Shown: piece by piece, positions 1 through 6,382 of the stretch
Layout of the letters: each line of letters starts with the position of its first letter
Numbering within the stretch: position 1 is the stretch's first letter
Assembly (NCBI GenBank): GCA_018666295.1
Contig: JABIZW010000228.1
Location: 1-7,138 of the forward strand
Reading direction: 5' to 3'
DNA: 7,138 bases
Origin: Halieaceae bacterium
GTDB lineage: Bacteria > Pseudomonadota > Gammaproteobacteria > Pseudomonadales > Halieaceae
The notes under the pieces: generated by a model
Database searches by the model: none
What the model was told of the DNA's origin: nothing
Seen by the model: only the letters and a program-made list of their open reading frames with translations
Program-made: the position numbers and the translations under genes

Positions 1-237
1 CAGCATTACCATCGAGTGAAATACGAGGTCCGCGACTTCGCTGATCACTGCCTGATTGCTGCCGCCTGACGAATCAAGCGTTTTGGCGGCTAAAATGACT
101 TCAATGGCCTCCTCTCCAACCTTTTCCAAGATCTTATCGAGGCCTTTTTGGTTGAGGCTTGCGACATAGGAGGTATCAGGGTCCGATGTTCGCCGCTCCT
201 CAATGACCGCCGCGATAGCGTTCAACAGGTCAGTCAC
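1..237 (-). CDS. hisE: Phosphoribosyl-ATP pyrophosphatase HisE, 5' part (cut by window edge)
   Basis: HisE hydrolyses phosphoribosyl-ATP to phosphoribosyl-AMP and pyrophosphate, the second step of histidine synthesis, in the cytoplasm. The first 79 residues are visible and the 3' end lies outside the window. The translation begins MTDLLNAIAAVIEERR and continues with DTSYVASL and a LEKVGEEAIE helix. E42, E43 and E46 form the EExxE metal-binding motif, and E67 with D70 (EVADLVFH) forms the second acidic pair of the all-alpha NTP-pyrophosphatase fold. I chose the GTG at 237-235: it gives the usual family N-terminus, and a GGAG sits 9 bases upstream. The start overlaps the end of hisI by 8 bases, so translation is probably coupled. 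The family is normally about 105-115 residues, so roughly 30 residues are missing. In related genomes tatABC follows, but that cannot be seen here. Confidence 0.93.
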   Translation of the reverse strand, partial: MTDLLNAIAAVIEERRTSDPDTSYVASLNQKGLDKILEKVGEEAIEVILAAKTLDSSGGSNQAVISEVADLVFHSMVML

Positions 238-634
238 AGTCGCTTGCTCCGAAGACCCATTGATTGTCTTGGGGCTCGTAAAAAAAACAATGTCGACGTC
301 CTGTGTGACACGCACCTTCGCCCGCTTGATGGACCTTAAGCAAAAGTGTATCGCCATCGCAGTCCAGCCGCACGTCAATCAGTTCTTGAACGTTGCCCGA
401 CGTTTCCCCTTTTCGCCACAAAGACTTGCGCGACCGTGACCAGTAGACGGTTCGCTTTTCGCTCAACGTCAGGCGGAGTGCTTCCTCGTTCATCCAAGCC
501 ATCATCAGCACTTCACCCGTGTGGGCATCTTGTGCAATAGCAGGCAACAGTCCGTCCGCATTCCAATTGGGCTGCATCGTCTGGGGTATCGGTGTCTGGT
601 CATTGGCCGTCATCACCACAGTATGCCACGCCAT
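230..634 (-). CDS. hisI: Phosphoribosyl-AMP cyclohydrolase HisI
   Basis: HisI opens the purine ring of phosphoribosyl-AMP to give ProFAR, the third step of histidine synthesis. The 134-residue protein covers the whole family core: WNADGLLPAIAQD (24-36), VLMMAWMNEEAL (42-53), YWSRSRKSLWRKGE (64-77), and the metal site. D91, D93 and D95 (DCDGD) are the expected magnesium ligands; C92, C109 and C116 (ACHTGRRHC) are the expected zinc ligands. This is the monofunctional form with HisE encoded separately, unlike the HisIE fusion of enteric bacteria. The C-terminus is short and lacks the longer tail I recall in Pseudomonas HisI. It starts 10 bases after the ubiB stop. A second ATG at 613 is possible, and neither start has a strong ribosome site. 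An 8-base T run on the coding strand (280-287) encodes part of CFFY, just at C116. Confidence 0.96.
   Translation of the reverse strand: MAWHTVVMTANDQTPIPQTMQPNWNADGLLPAIAQDAHTGEVLMMAWMNEEALRLTLSEKRTVYWSRSRKSLWRKGETSGNVQELIDVRLDCDGDTLLLKVHQAGEGACHTGRRHCFFYEPQDNQWVFGASDCD
247..250 (-). promoter_or_regulatory. Ribosome binding site for hisE
   Basis: A GGAG on the minus strand lies 9 bases before the GTG at 237. It sits inside the end of hisI and supports this GTG as the hisE start rather than a later TTG. Confidence 0.6.
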
Positions 635-644
635 GGCTCTACGA

Positions 645-2210
645 TCACTTGCTGCGAGTGAGGAGTCCTGCTGTCAGAAGCAGTACGCCCAGTGCCGTAT
701 ACCCTCCGGATTGAAGATCGAGCGCGAGGGTCATGATCAGGATCGTGAGGCCGGAGCCGATGAATAAGTCGGCCCCTACTTTTGAAGAACGCTGACTGGG
801 CGTGTCGTTAAGGGCTTGTCGCTGCAGGGCCAGAAACTGTGGAATGACCTCTGGCAACTGAGAGGCGTGATGAATGAAGGCGGGTGCATCACGCTGGAGT
901 TGTTTCACTATGTTCACTGGACTGTATTGCCGTTTGAGCCAATCCTCTAAGAAGGGTTTAGCCGTCTCCCAAAGGTTGAGCTCGGGGTAGAGTTGTCGAC
1001 CCAGTCCCTCAATATTGAGGAGCGTCTTTTGAAGTAATACGAGTTGAGGCTGAACTTTCATATCAAAACTTGATGCGGCTTTGAACAGATTTACCAGCAT
1101 GTGTCCGAGAGAAATTTGGTGCAATGGGCGATCGAAAATAGGTTCACACAGCATGCGAATGGTGGATTCAAAGTCTTGAATACGCGTCGATGCGGGAACC
1201 CAGCCGCTTTCAATGTGCAGCTCTGCCACCAGCCTGTAATTGCGCTGCAAAATAGCAAGTAGATTACGTGCCACGTAATACTGGTCGTCGCGGGACAGCT
1301 GTCCGACAATGGCACAGTCGATCGCGATGTACGTTGGTAAATCGGGGTTTGTTGCATCAACAAAGATGTTGCCGGGGTGCATATCGGCGTGAAAGAAGCA
1401 GTCATCAAACACCTGAGAAAAGAATATTTCTACGCCGCGTTCAGCAAGGATCTTCATGTTGACCCCGGCATCATGCAGCGCATCAATGTCACCCACGGGG
1501 ATACCGGAGATTCGTTCTGAGACCATGAGCTTGGGCGTGCTGTAGTCCCAGAAAGTGGTGGGTACAAACACGAGCTTTCGCTGAGCCGTGTTCTTCTTCA
1601 GCAGCGACGCATTGGCAGCCTCGCGTCGTAAGTCCAGTTCGGCCAATATCGTGACCTCATAGTCTTTTACGATTTCTGGTAGTCGAAGTCGTCGAAGGTC
1701 CTCAGAAAACCGATCTACCACCCAAGCTAGGCGCTTAAAGAGCCGAATGTCCGCTGCAATTTGTTTCTCGATTCCGGGTCGTAAGACTTTGATGACCGCG
1801 GCTTCGCCGTCGTTCAACGTGACCCCGTGAATCTGTGCCACCGACGCCGCCGCAAGGGGTGTTGAGTCAAAATCGCGAAAGGCTGTGGCAATCGATTGTT
1901 TGAGTTGCATCTCGATAATATTGACGGCCGTCTCGGATGAAAACGGAGCAACATTGTCTTGCAGTAACGCCAGTTCGTCTGCAATTTCATCGGACAGTAG
2001 ATCTCGGCGGGTGGACAGCAGCTGGCCAAACTTAATGGGTACGGGCCCTAATGACTCAAGTGCTGATCTTAAGCGCTCACCGCGAGGTGCTGAGTCCGCG
2101 GTTTCTTTGCTCGACAGTAGCCAGCGAAGCACCTTGCTTGAGCCTTGCGGCAAAAACACCCCTAATCGATGCCTGCGCGCGGTGGTCAGAAATGCAATGG
2201 CGCGTCTCAC
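645..2210 (-). CDS. ubiB: Ubiquinone biosynthesis protein UbiB (atypical kinase/ATPase)
   Basis: UbiB belongs to the ABC1/ADCK/COQ8 atypical kinase family. It is needed for ubiquinone synthesis, probably as a membrane-bound ATPase handling lipid intermediates. Over 521 residues (E. coli about 546) one sees the KxGQ motif KFGQ (60-63), the alanine-rich loop AAASVAQIH (120-128), the ATP-binding lysine VIKV (K141), the ExD motif (E191, D193), and the catalytic-loop equivalent HADMHPGN (274-281). The metal-loop motif reads DCA (298-300), where I expect DCG or DFG. Two hydrophobic segments near 481-498 and 503-518 are the usual C-terminal membrane helices. The start is GTG at 2210, the only usual start codon between the in-frame stop at 2265-2267 and the conserved region, with GGAG 7 bases upstream. 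It overlaps the ubiJ stop by 4 bases (GTGA). The N-terminus is somewhat shorter than in E. coli. Confidence 0.96.
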   Translation of the reverse strand: MRRAIAFLTTARRHRLGVFLPQGSSKVLRWLLSSKETADSAPRGERLRSALESLGPVPIKFGQLLSTRRDLLSDEIADELALLQDNVAPFSSETAVNIIEMQLKQSIATAFRDFDSTPLAAASVAQIHGVTLNDGEAAVIKVLRPGIEKQIAADIRLFKRLAWVVDRFSEDLRRLRLPEIVKDYEVTILAELDLRREAANASLLKKNTAQRKLVFVPTTFWDYSTPKLMVSERISGIPVGDIDALHDAGVNMKILAERGVEIFFSQVFDDCFFHADMHPGNIFVDATNPDLPTYIAIDCAIVGQLSRDDQYYVARNLLAILQRNYRLVAELHIESGWVPASTRIQDFESTIRMLCEPIFDRPLHQISLGHMLVNLFKAASSFDMKVQPQLVLLQKTLLNIEGLGRQLYPELNLWETAKPFLEDWLKRQYSPVNIVKQLQRDAPAFIHHASQLPEVIPQFLALQRQALNDTPSQRSSKVGADLFIGSGLTILIMTLALDLQSGGYTALGVLLLTAGLLTRSK

Positions 2211-2854
2211 GTACTCGCTCCGGTCAAAATATTCACACGGTTTTTCAAGCGCTTTAGTCGCGACTCAGCCCGGTCAACACGCAGTACCATGTCATCGATA
2301 GATCCTAAAAAGTCGTCCAATTCCGCTCTCGGCGGCGATAGGCGCCCCTCTTCAAGGATGAATTCACTCAGCTGACGACGCGCACTTTGGTGCGCGACTC
2401 TGGATGCGCTGGTTAACCCCCGTATGAGGTTCGCAAGTTGATGTCCAACGATCGGACCAAGAAGGTCGACCATGGGCGCCTCCCAGTCGATATTCAGGTC
2501 ACTGAGTACATTTTGTAACGTCATGAGTACAGCGGTATCACCGGTGATTTTAATGTTGCCATTGATCAGTGCGGCTGCCGGATCGGATGCGGTGGCGACT
2601 TTAAGAAATGCGCTCGAAGATCCTGATATACAAACGGTGGGTTCCGTCTCTCGGTAGCTTGATACGTTAATCTCACCGTCGCTGTTAATGACCAGAAAGA
2701 CGTCGATCGCTGGATTTGTACAGACAATGGCAAGCTCAACAGGATGGAGTTCCTCAAGTTGCCGCGCTGTGCCCGGCGACAACGCAATGGCACGTGCAAT
2801 CGCAGCTTCTGCGACCAGGCAAACGCCGGCGATGACTGCGGGATCGTGCTGCAT
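2207..2854 (-). CDS. ubiJ: Ubiquinone biosynthesis accessory factor UbiJ (SCP2 domain)
   Basis: UbiJ is a non-catalytic helper of aerobic ubiquinone synthesis. In E. coli it binds the lipid intermediates in a soluble complex with UbiK and the Ubi enzymes. The protein has about 215 residues. An N-terminal SCP2-like lipid-binding fold ends with the typical GNIKITGDTAVLMTLQNVL strand and helix. The UbiJ-type segment DWEAPMVDLLGPIVGHQLA follows, then a charged C-terminal helix likely to form a coiled coil (roughly the last 35 residues, RVDRAESRLKRLKNRV). Sequence conservation in this family is low, so the call leans on the SCP2 end, the DWE segment and the position between ubiE and ubiB. Two starts are possible. 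A GTG at 2860 overlaps the ubiE TAG stop by one base; the ATG at 2854 lies 5 bases after it. I prefer the ATG because AAGG is 9 bases before it but only 3 before the GTG. Confidence 0.92.
   Translation of the reverse strand: MQHDPAVIAGVCLVAEAAIARAIALSPGTARQLEELHPVELAIVCTNPAIDVFLVINSDGEINVSSYRETEPTVCISGSSSAFLKVATASDPAAALINGNIKITGDTAVLMTLQNVLSDLNIDWEAPMVDLLGPIVGHQLANLIRGLTSASRVAHQSARRQLSEFILEEGRLSPPRAELDDFLGSIDDMVLRVDRAESRLKRLKNRVNILTGAST
2218..2221 (-). promoter_or_regulatory. Ribosome binding site for ubiB
   Basis: A GGAG on the minus strand lies 7 bases before the GTG at 2210 and inside the last codons of ubiJ. It supports the GTG start and coupling through the GTGA overlap. Confidence 0.65.
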
Positions 2855-2859
2855 TGTCA

Positions 2860-3624
2860 CTAGCCTTTAATACCTCGGTGAACTGCAACGATTCCACCGG
2901 TCATATTGTGGTAGCGGCAATCTACGAAACCGGCATCTTCGACCATATTAAGGAGGGTGTCTTGGTCAGGGTGTTTGCGGATGGACTCGGCAAGATAGCG
3001 GTAGCTGTCTGCGTCGTCGGTGATGATTTTGCCCATCGCGGGCAGTGCAGAGAACGAGTAGGTGTCGTAAATTTTGGATAAGAATGGGGAGACCGGTTTT
3101 GAAAACTCCAGCACTAAGAGGCGACCACCTGGTTTCAAGACACGATGCATTGACGCAAGCGCTTTGTTCTTGTCAGTTACATTTCTAAGGCCAAATGCGA
3201 TGGTAATACAGTCAATACTGTTGTCCTCAAAGGGTAGGTACTGTGCATCAGCTTGAACGACGCTAATATTGCCAAGAGCGCCTTTATCGATAAGACGGTC
3301 TCTCCCCACGGAGAGCATTGCGGCGTTGATATCGGCAAGTACGACATGGCCATCGGCCCCCACAAGCTTTGAAAATTTTGCGGCGAGGTCGCCTGTGCCA
3401 CCCGCAATGTCGAGTACCGTTTGCCCAGGTCGAACCGCGCTTAGCTCGATGGTGAAACGTTTCCAAAGCCGGTGCATACCGCCTGACATAAGGTCATTCA
3501 TGACGTCGTAGCGCGCGGCTACGGAGTCAAATACTTCACGCACACGACCCGCTTTCTCACCCGTTTTTACGCGCTCGAACCCAAAGTCGGTCGTGTCGTC
3601 TGTGACCTTATCGTGTGTACTCAT
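2860..3624 (-). CDS. ubiE: Ubiquinone/menaquinone C-methyltransferase UbiE
   Basis: UbiE is an S-adenosylmethionine-dependent methyltransferase that adds the ring C-methyl group in ubiquinone synthesis, and in menaquinone synthesis where that pathway exists. At 254 residues it matches E. coli (251). Counted from the first of two ATGs, the UbiE N-terminal signature RVREVFDSVAARYDVMNDLMS is at 28-48, SAM motif I VLDIAGGTGDLA at 71-82, the acidic residue after strand 2 at D99 (LADIN), GLRNVTD at 146-152 and RVLKPGGRLLVLEFSKP at 162-178. No key residue looks missing. Two adjacent ATGs occur at 3627 and 3624. An AGGGA is 3 bases from the first and 6 from the second, so I take the second. The stop abuts or overlaps ubiJ. 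No menaquinone gene is next to it, so only the ubiquinone role is supported by context. Confidence 0.98.
   Translation of the reverse strand: MSTHDKVTDDTTDFGFERVKTGEKAGRVREVFDSVAARYDVMNDLMSGGMHRLWKRFTIELSAVRPGQTVLDIAGGTGDLAAKFSKLVGADGHVVLADINAAMLSVGRDRLIDKGALGNISVVQADAQYLPFEDNSIDCITIAFGLRNVTDKNKALASMHRVLKPGGRLLVLEFSKPVSPFLSKIYDTYSFSALPAMGKIITDDADSYRYLAESIRKHPDQDTLLNMVEDAGFVDCRYHNMTGGIVAVHRGIKG
2864..2867 (-). promoter_or_regulatory. Ribosome binding site deciding the ubiJ start
   Basis: An AAGG on the minus strand within the last ubiE codons is 9 bases from the ATG at 2854 and only 3 bases from the alternative GTG at 2860. This favours the ATG. Confidence 0.5.
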
Positions 3625-3630
3625 CATAGT

Positions 3631-3635
3631 TCCCT
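3631..3635 (-). promoter_or_regulatory. Ribosome binding site for ubiE
   Basis: An AGGGA on the minus strand lies in the 28-base gap after the DUF971 gene. Its 6-base spacing to the ATG at 3624 is better than the 3-base spacing to the ATG at 3627. Confidence 0.5.
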
Positions 3636-3655
3636 AATGTGTAAAACAGCCGACG

Positions 3656-4042
3656 CTAACCAATGACTCTGACGATGTCCGTGTGAGGGTCTCGCGATGC
3701 GCCTGCGTTCGCCAATTTTCCCAAGTATTCGTTCCAAAGCCGATCTTGGTTTGAAGCCAAGTGCGCTAGATACGTCCAAGTGTACAGTCCGGAGCTGTGC
3801 CCGTCGTCAAAAGTCAGTTGCACGGCGTAATGTCCTACCGCTTGAATATCGACGATTTGGACTTGAGATTTCCCACTTTGGAGGGTTTCCTGACCGGGGC
3901 CGTGTCCCTGAACCTCTGCCGATGGTGACAGTACCCGCAAGAGTTCTGCCCCCAACTGCGCCGGATCAGAGTCGGCAAACGTCACCGATAGTTCGCGCCG
4001 ACTGACACTGTATTTTAAAGACTCTGGGGCAGTTTGGGTCAT
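3656..4042 (-). CDS. DUF971 family protein (gamma-butyrobetaine hydroxylase-like N-terminal domain)
   Basis: This 128-residue protein consists almost entirely of one DUF971 (GBBH-like_N) domain. The diagnostic blocks are LLRVLSPSAEVQGHGPGQ (34-51) and VGHYAVQLTFDDGHSSGLYTW (69-89), followed by YLAHLASNQDRLWNEYLGKL. In gamma-butyrobetaine hydroxylase this domain binds zinc through three cysteines and a histidine. Here H82 in the DDGH motif is present, but the protein has no cysteine at all, so that zinc site cannot form. No catalytic domain follows, and its function is unknown. The reading frame stays open upstream to 4201, but that extension overlaps the SPOR gene and lacks family similarity. 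The ATG at 4042 fits the family N-terminus and lies 19 bases after the SPOR stop. I see no strong ribosome site. In related genomes the gene commonly follows hslVU, which is absent here. Its neighbour 28 bases downstream is ubiE. Confidence 0.9.
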   Translation of the reverse strand: MTQTAPESLKYSVSRRELSVTFADSDPAQLGAELLRVLSPSAEVQGHGPGQETLQSGKSQVQIVDIQAVGHYAVQLTFDDGHSSGLYTWTYLAHLASNQDRLWNEYLGKLANAGASRDPHTDIVRVIG

Positions 4043-4061
4043 TGTGATTGTCGCTACGACG

Positions 4062-4631
4062 CTAGTCTGATCGCTTGAGAAGAAGGGTTTCGATATTTGA
4101 CTGAGCCGCGAGGCTCCTGGCCTTGGCCATCTCTGACCGGCTGCTGAACGGCCCAATGTAAATTCGGTGCCATGATCCGCTGTCGACACGCATTTCCTCA
4201 ATGGAGGACTCTAGTCCCAACAGCGCCAGTTCGCCACGACGCCTGTCGGCATCCGCAACAGCCCTAAAAGAGCCCGCCTGCAGCACATACTTGGAGTATT
4301 CGGATGGGCTGACCGGACTCGGCGGCATTGACTGTGTACTCAGTGACTCGTCCTTTAACGTATCAAAGAAGGTAAAGCTCGGCTGCGGTGATACGTCAGA
4401 TGGGGTTTCTTGAATTGATATGATCGCCTGCGGTAGGGCCGCTGGATTGATCCCTGCGATAATGCCCAGACTTGCAACGGCCCCAGTCATTGCACCGACG
4501 ATAAACCCGCTGATATGCGATGAGTTAAAGAGTGGATCTTCCGACCGCTTTTTCTTACTGTGCGCCGGCGTGCGCCGCGTGGCGCTCGTTGTTGGACGCT
4601 TTCGCTTAACACTCTTTTGGGGAGCGGCCAT
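4062..4631 (-). CDS. SPOR-domain protein, FtsN-like cell division protein
   Basis: A 189-residue bitopic membrane protein. A strongly basic cytoplasmic N-terminus (residues 5-29, many K/R) precedes one hydrophobic segment (about 40-60). A Pro/Ser-rich periplasmic linker of about 50 residues contains FTFFDTLKD (86-94), resembling the short Phe-rich motif seen after the membrane helix in this family. A C-terminal SPOR domain (about 113-187) follows, with YVLQAGSFRAVADADRRRGEL and WHRIYIGPF. SPOR domains bind denuded septal glycan strands. This layout and the place after argS match the FtsN-like genes of pseudomonads. It is much shorter than E. coli FtsN (319), so it could be a divergent FtsN or another SPOR protein, and I leave the symbol blank. 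The start lies 2 bases after the argS stop, with GAGGT 9 bases upstream inside argS, suggesting translational coupling. In many relatives hslV follows; here it does not. Confidence 0.9.
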   Translation of the reverse strand: MAAPQKSVKRKRPTTSATRRTPAHSKKKRSEDPLFNSSHISGFIVGAMTGAVASLGIIAGINPAALPQAIISIQETPSDVSPQPSFTFFDTLKDESLSTQSMPPSPVSPSEYSKYVLQAGSFRAVADADRRRGELALLGLESSIEEMRVDSGSWHRIYIGPFSSRSEMAKARSLAAQSNIETLLLKRSD

Positions 4632-4633
4632 CG

Positions 4634-6319
4634 TTACATGACCTCGGGTGCGGAGACACCCAAAATTCGCAGGCCGTTAGCGATAACGTGTTGGGTAGCG
4701 GTTGCCAACGACAGCCGTGCGAGACTGACGCCTCGATTGTCATCAATGATCTTGTGCGCATTGTAGAAGGAGTGGAACTCAGCAGCGACATCGCGCAGAT
4801 AGTTGGCTACTGCATGAGGCTCCAGGCGCAAGGTTGCGCCAGCTACAACCTCGGGGTATTTGCTGAGCGACAACGCCAGTGACTGCTCTTCGCTGTGGTG
4901 TAACTGGTCTAAATAGGGGAGCCCGTCTGCGGATACCCATTGGCCGAAGTGCGTGACAGCTTTTTTCTGAACGCTGCAAATGCGCGCATGTGCATATTGA
5001 ATGTAATAAACCGGATTTTCATTGCTTTTAGAGCGTGCGAGATCGATATCGAAAGTGAGCTGCGATGTCGCTGCTCGGGCGGTCAAGAAATAGCGGGTAG
5101 CATCACGGCCAACCCAATCAATAAGGTCGCGCAACGTGACATAGCTTCCCGCACGCTTGGAGAGCTTTACTTCCTCTTGATCGCGCATGACTGTGACCAT
5201 TTGATGCAGTACATACTCTGGCCAGCCTTTAGGAATACCGGTTTCGAGCCCTTGCAGTCCAGCGCGTACGCGCGTGATGGTGCTGTGGTGGTCGGCGCCT
5301 TGTTCATTAATAACGCGCTCGAATCCACGCTCCCACTTATCGAGGTGATACGCCACATCGGGAACAAAGTAAGTGTAACCACCATCACGCTTTCGCATGA
5401 CGCGGTCCTTGTCATCGCCAAATTCTGTCGTTTTTAACCACAGCGCATCATCGAGTTCGTAGGTGTGCTGATTGCTGATCAAGGCATCGACGGTTTTTTG
5501 AACGGCGTCCGATTTATACAGCGAAGATTCGAGAAAGTAGTGGTCGAAATTAACATCGAACGCTCGCAAGTCGTCGTCTTGCTCTCGGCGTAACCAAGCG
5601 ACGGCGAATAACTGAATATCGTCTAGATCGTCGGCGTTACCCGACGCCACCACCTGACGGTCTGCTGCGTTGACGGTTTCCTTCGCCAGATACGCAGCTG
5701 CAACATCTTTAATGTAGTTGCCTTGGTAGCCGTCCTTGGGCCAACTGTCATCAGAGGGTTCGCGTCCATCGATACGTGCTTTGACGGAGAGGGCTAAATT
5801 ACTGATCTGTTGTCCTGCATCGTTGTAGTAAAACTCTCGATGCACGGACCAGCCTGCATTTTCGAGAAGTCGACATATCGCGTCGCCAATGGCGGCACCA
5901 CGACCATGACCGACATGCAACGGCCCCGTTGGATTGGCTGACACAAACTCAACTTGCACACGCTTTCCTTTGCCGTGTTCAGACTGACCGAACGTCGCTC
6001 CCTGAGAGAGCACTGCTTCAACAATGGCGAGGTTGCTAGCTTGAGAAATATGAAAGTTAATAAAGCCAGGACCTGCGATATCGCAGTGAGTAATAACGTT
6101 ATTGGTCGGGAGCCGTTCGATAATGGCTTGGGCTAAATCACGAGGAGGTAAACCTGCCCGCTTTGCAAGCACCATTGCCATATTAGTAGCAAGATCGCCA
6201 TGTTCGGGATTGCGAGTGTGGTCGACCTGAGGTGGTGGGGTTGTCTCTTTAGGCAACAGACCTTCGACCTTCAACGCCTCAATGGCTTGTTCAATTAATG
6301 TAACGACCTGATCTTTCAT
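4634..6319 (-). CDS. argS: Arginyl-tRNA synthetase (class I)
   Basis: ArgRS charges tRNA-Arg with arginine in the cytoplasm. The gene is complete at 561 residues (E. coli 577). The order is: N-terminal tRNA D-loop recognition domain (about 1-90, including HGDLATNMAM and IAGPGFINF); Rossmann catalytic core starting at VEFVSANPTGPLHVGHGRG, with the HIGH signature as HVGH (135-138); the KMSK-type signature KLSKR (385-389); and the all-helical DALR anticodon-binding domain beginning near NPVYYIQYAHAR (435). The protein ends with the conserved LGVSAPEVM. The ATG at 6319 gives the expected N-terminus (MKDQVVTLIEQAIEAL), though no clear ribosome site precedes it. A 63-base gap separates it from priA; I see no convincing promoter or terminator there, so it may be read through from priA or have its own weak promoter. 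No missing residues or frameshifts. Confidence 0.98.
   Translation of the reverse strand: MKDQVVTLIEQAIEALKVEGLLPKETTPPPQVDHTRNPEHGDLATNMAMVLAKRAGLPPRDLAQAIIERLPTNNVITHCDIAGPGFINFHISQASNLAIVEAVLSQGATFGQSEHGKGKRVQVEFVSANPTGPLHVGHGRGAAIGDAICRLLENAGWSVHREFYYNDAGQQISNLALSVKARIDGREPSDDSWPKDGYQGNYIKDVAAAYLAKETVNAADRQVVASGNADDLDDIQLFAVAWLRREQDDDLRAFDVNFDHYFLESSLYKSDAVQKTVDALISNQHTYELDDALWLKTTEFGDDKDRVMRKRDGGYTYFVPDVAYHLDKWERGFERVINEQGADHHSTITRVRAGLQGLETGIPKGWPEYVLHQMVTVMRDQEEVKLSKRAGSYVTLRDLIDWVGRDATRYFLTARAATSQLTFDIDLARSKSNENPVYYIQYAHARICSVQKKAVTHFGQWVSADGLPYLDQLHHSEEQSLALSLSKYPEVVAGATLRLEPHAVANYLRDVAAEFHSFYNAHKIIDDNRGVSLARLSLATATQHVIANGLRILGVSAPEVM
4641..4645 (-). promoter_or_regulatory. Ribosome binding site for the SPOR gene, inside argS
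   Basis: A GAGGT on the minus strand lies within the last argS codons, 9 bases before the ATG at 4631. Ribosomes finishing argS would pass directly over it. Confidence 0.55.
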
Positions 6320-6382
6320 GTATATCGCTTGATTTGTTGGGGCTACTAAGGCCTTGGGCTCATGGGCGTGTAGTGTATCGTG

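Noticed and set aside
280..310. A possible rho-independent terminator on the minus strand: a T8 run after GACGTCGACATTG.
   Set aside because: The sequence before the T run offers only a 4-pair stem with a long loop, and it lies inside hisI, upstream of the coupled hisE start.
1885..2301. A 138-codon plus-strand reading frame.
   Set aside because: It is antisense to the conserved N-terminal part of ubiB and the end of ubiJ; its Ser/Arg-rich composition is typical of a shadow frame.
3697..4005. A 102-codon plus-strand reading frame.
   Set aside because: It is antisense to the DUF971 gene and has no recognisable domain.
4050..4060. A small inverted repeat (GTCG-TAG-CGAC) before the DUF971 gene.
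   Set aside because: A 4-pair stem with a 3-base loop is expected by chance and has no T tract; I see no basis for calling it a regulatory hairpin.
4043..4201. An extended form of the DUF971 gene beginning near 4201.
   Set aside because: The added 53 residues run in another frame through the conserved SPOR domain coding sequence, show no DUF971 similarity, and the family start fits the ATG at 4042.
4940..5437. A 165-codon plus-strand reading frame.
   Set aside because: It lies entirely opposite argS, whose protein is conserved throughout; the translation resembles no family I know and has no supporting ribosome site.
6320..6382. A promoter or terminator in the priA-argS gap.
   Set aside because: There is a TACACT and a TATAC near the end of the gap, but no matching -35 element at proper spacing. 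AAGGCCTT is only a short palindrome without a T tract.
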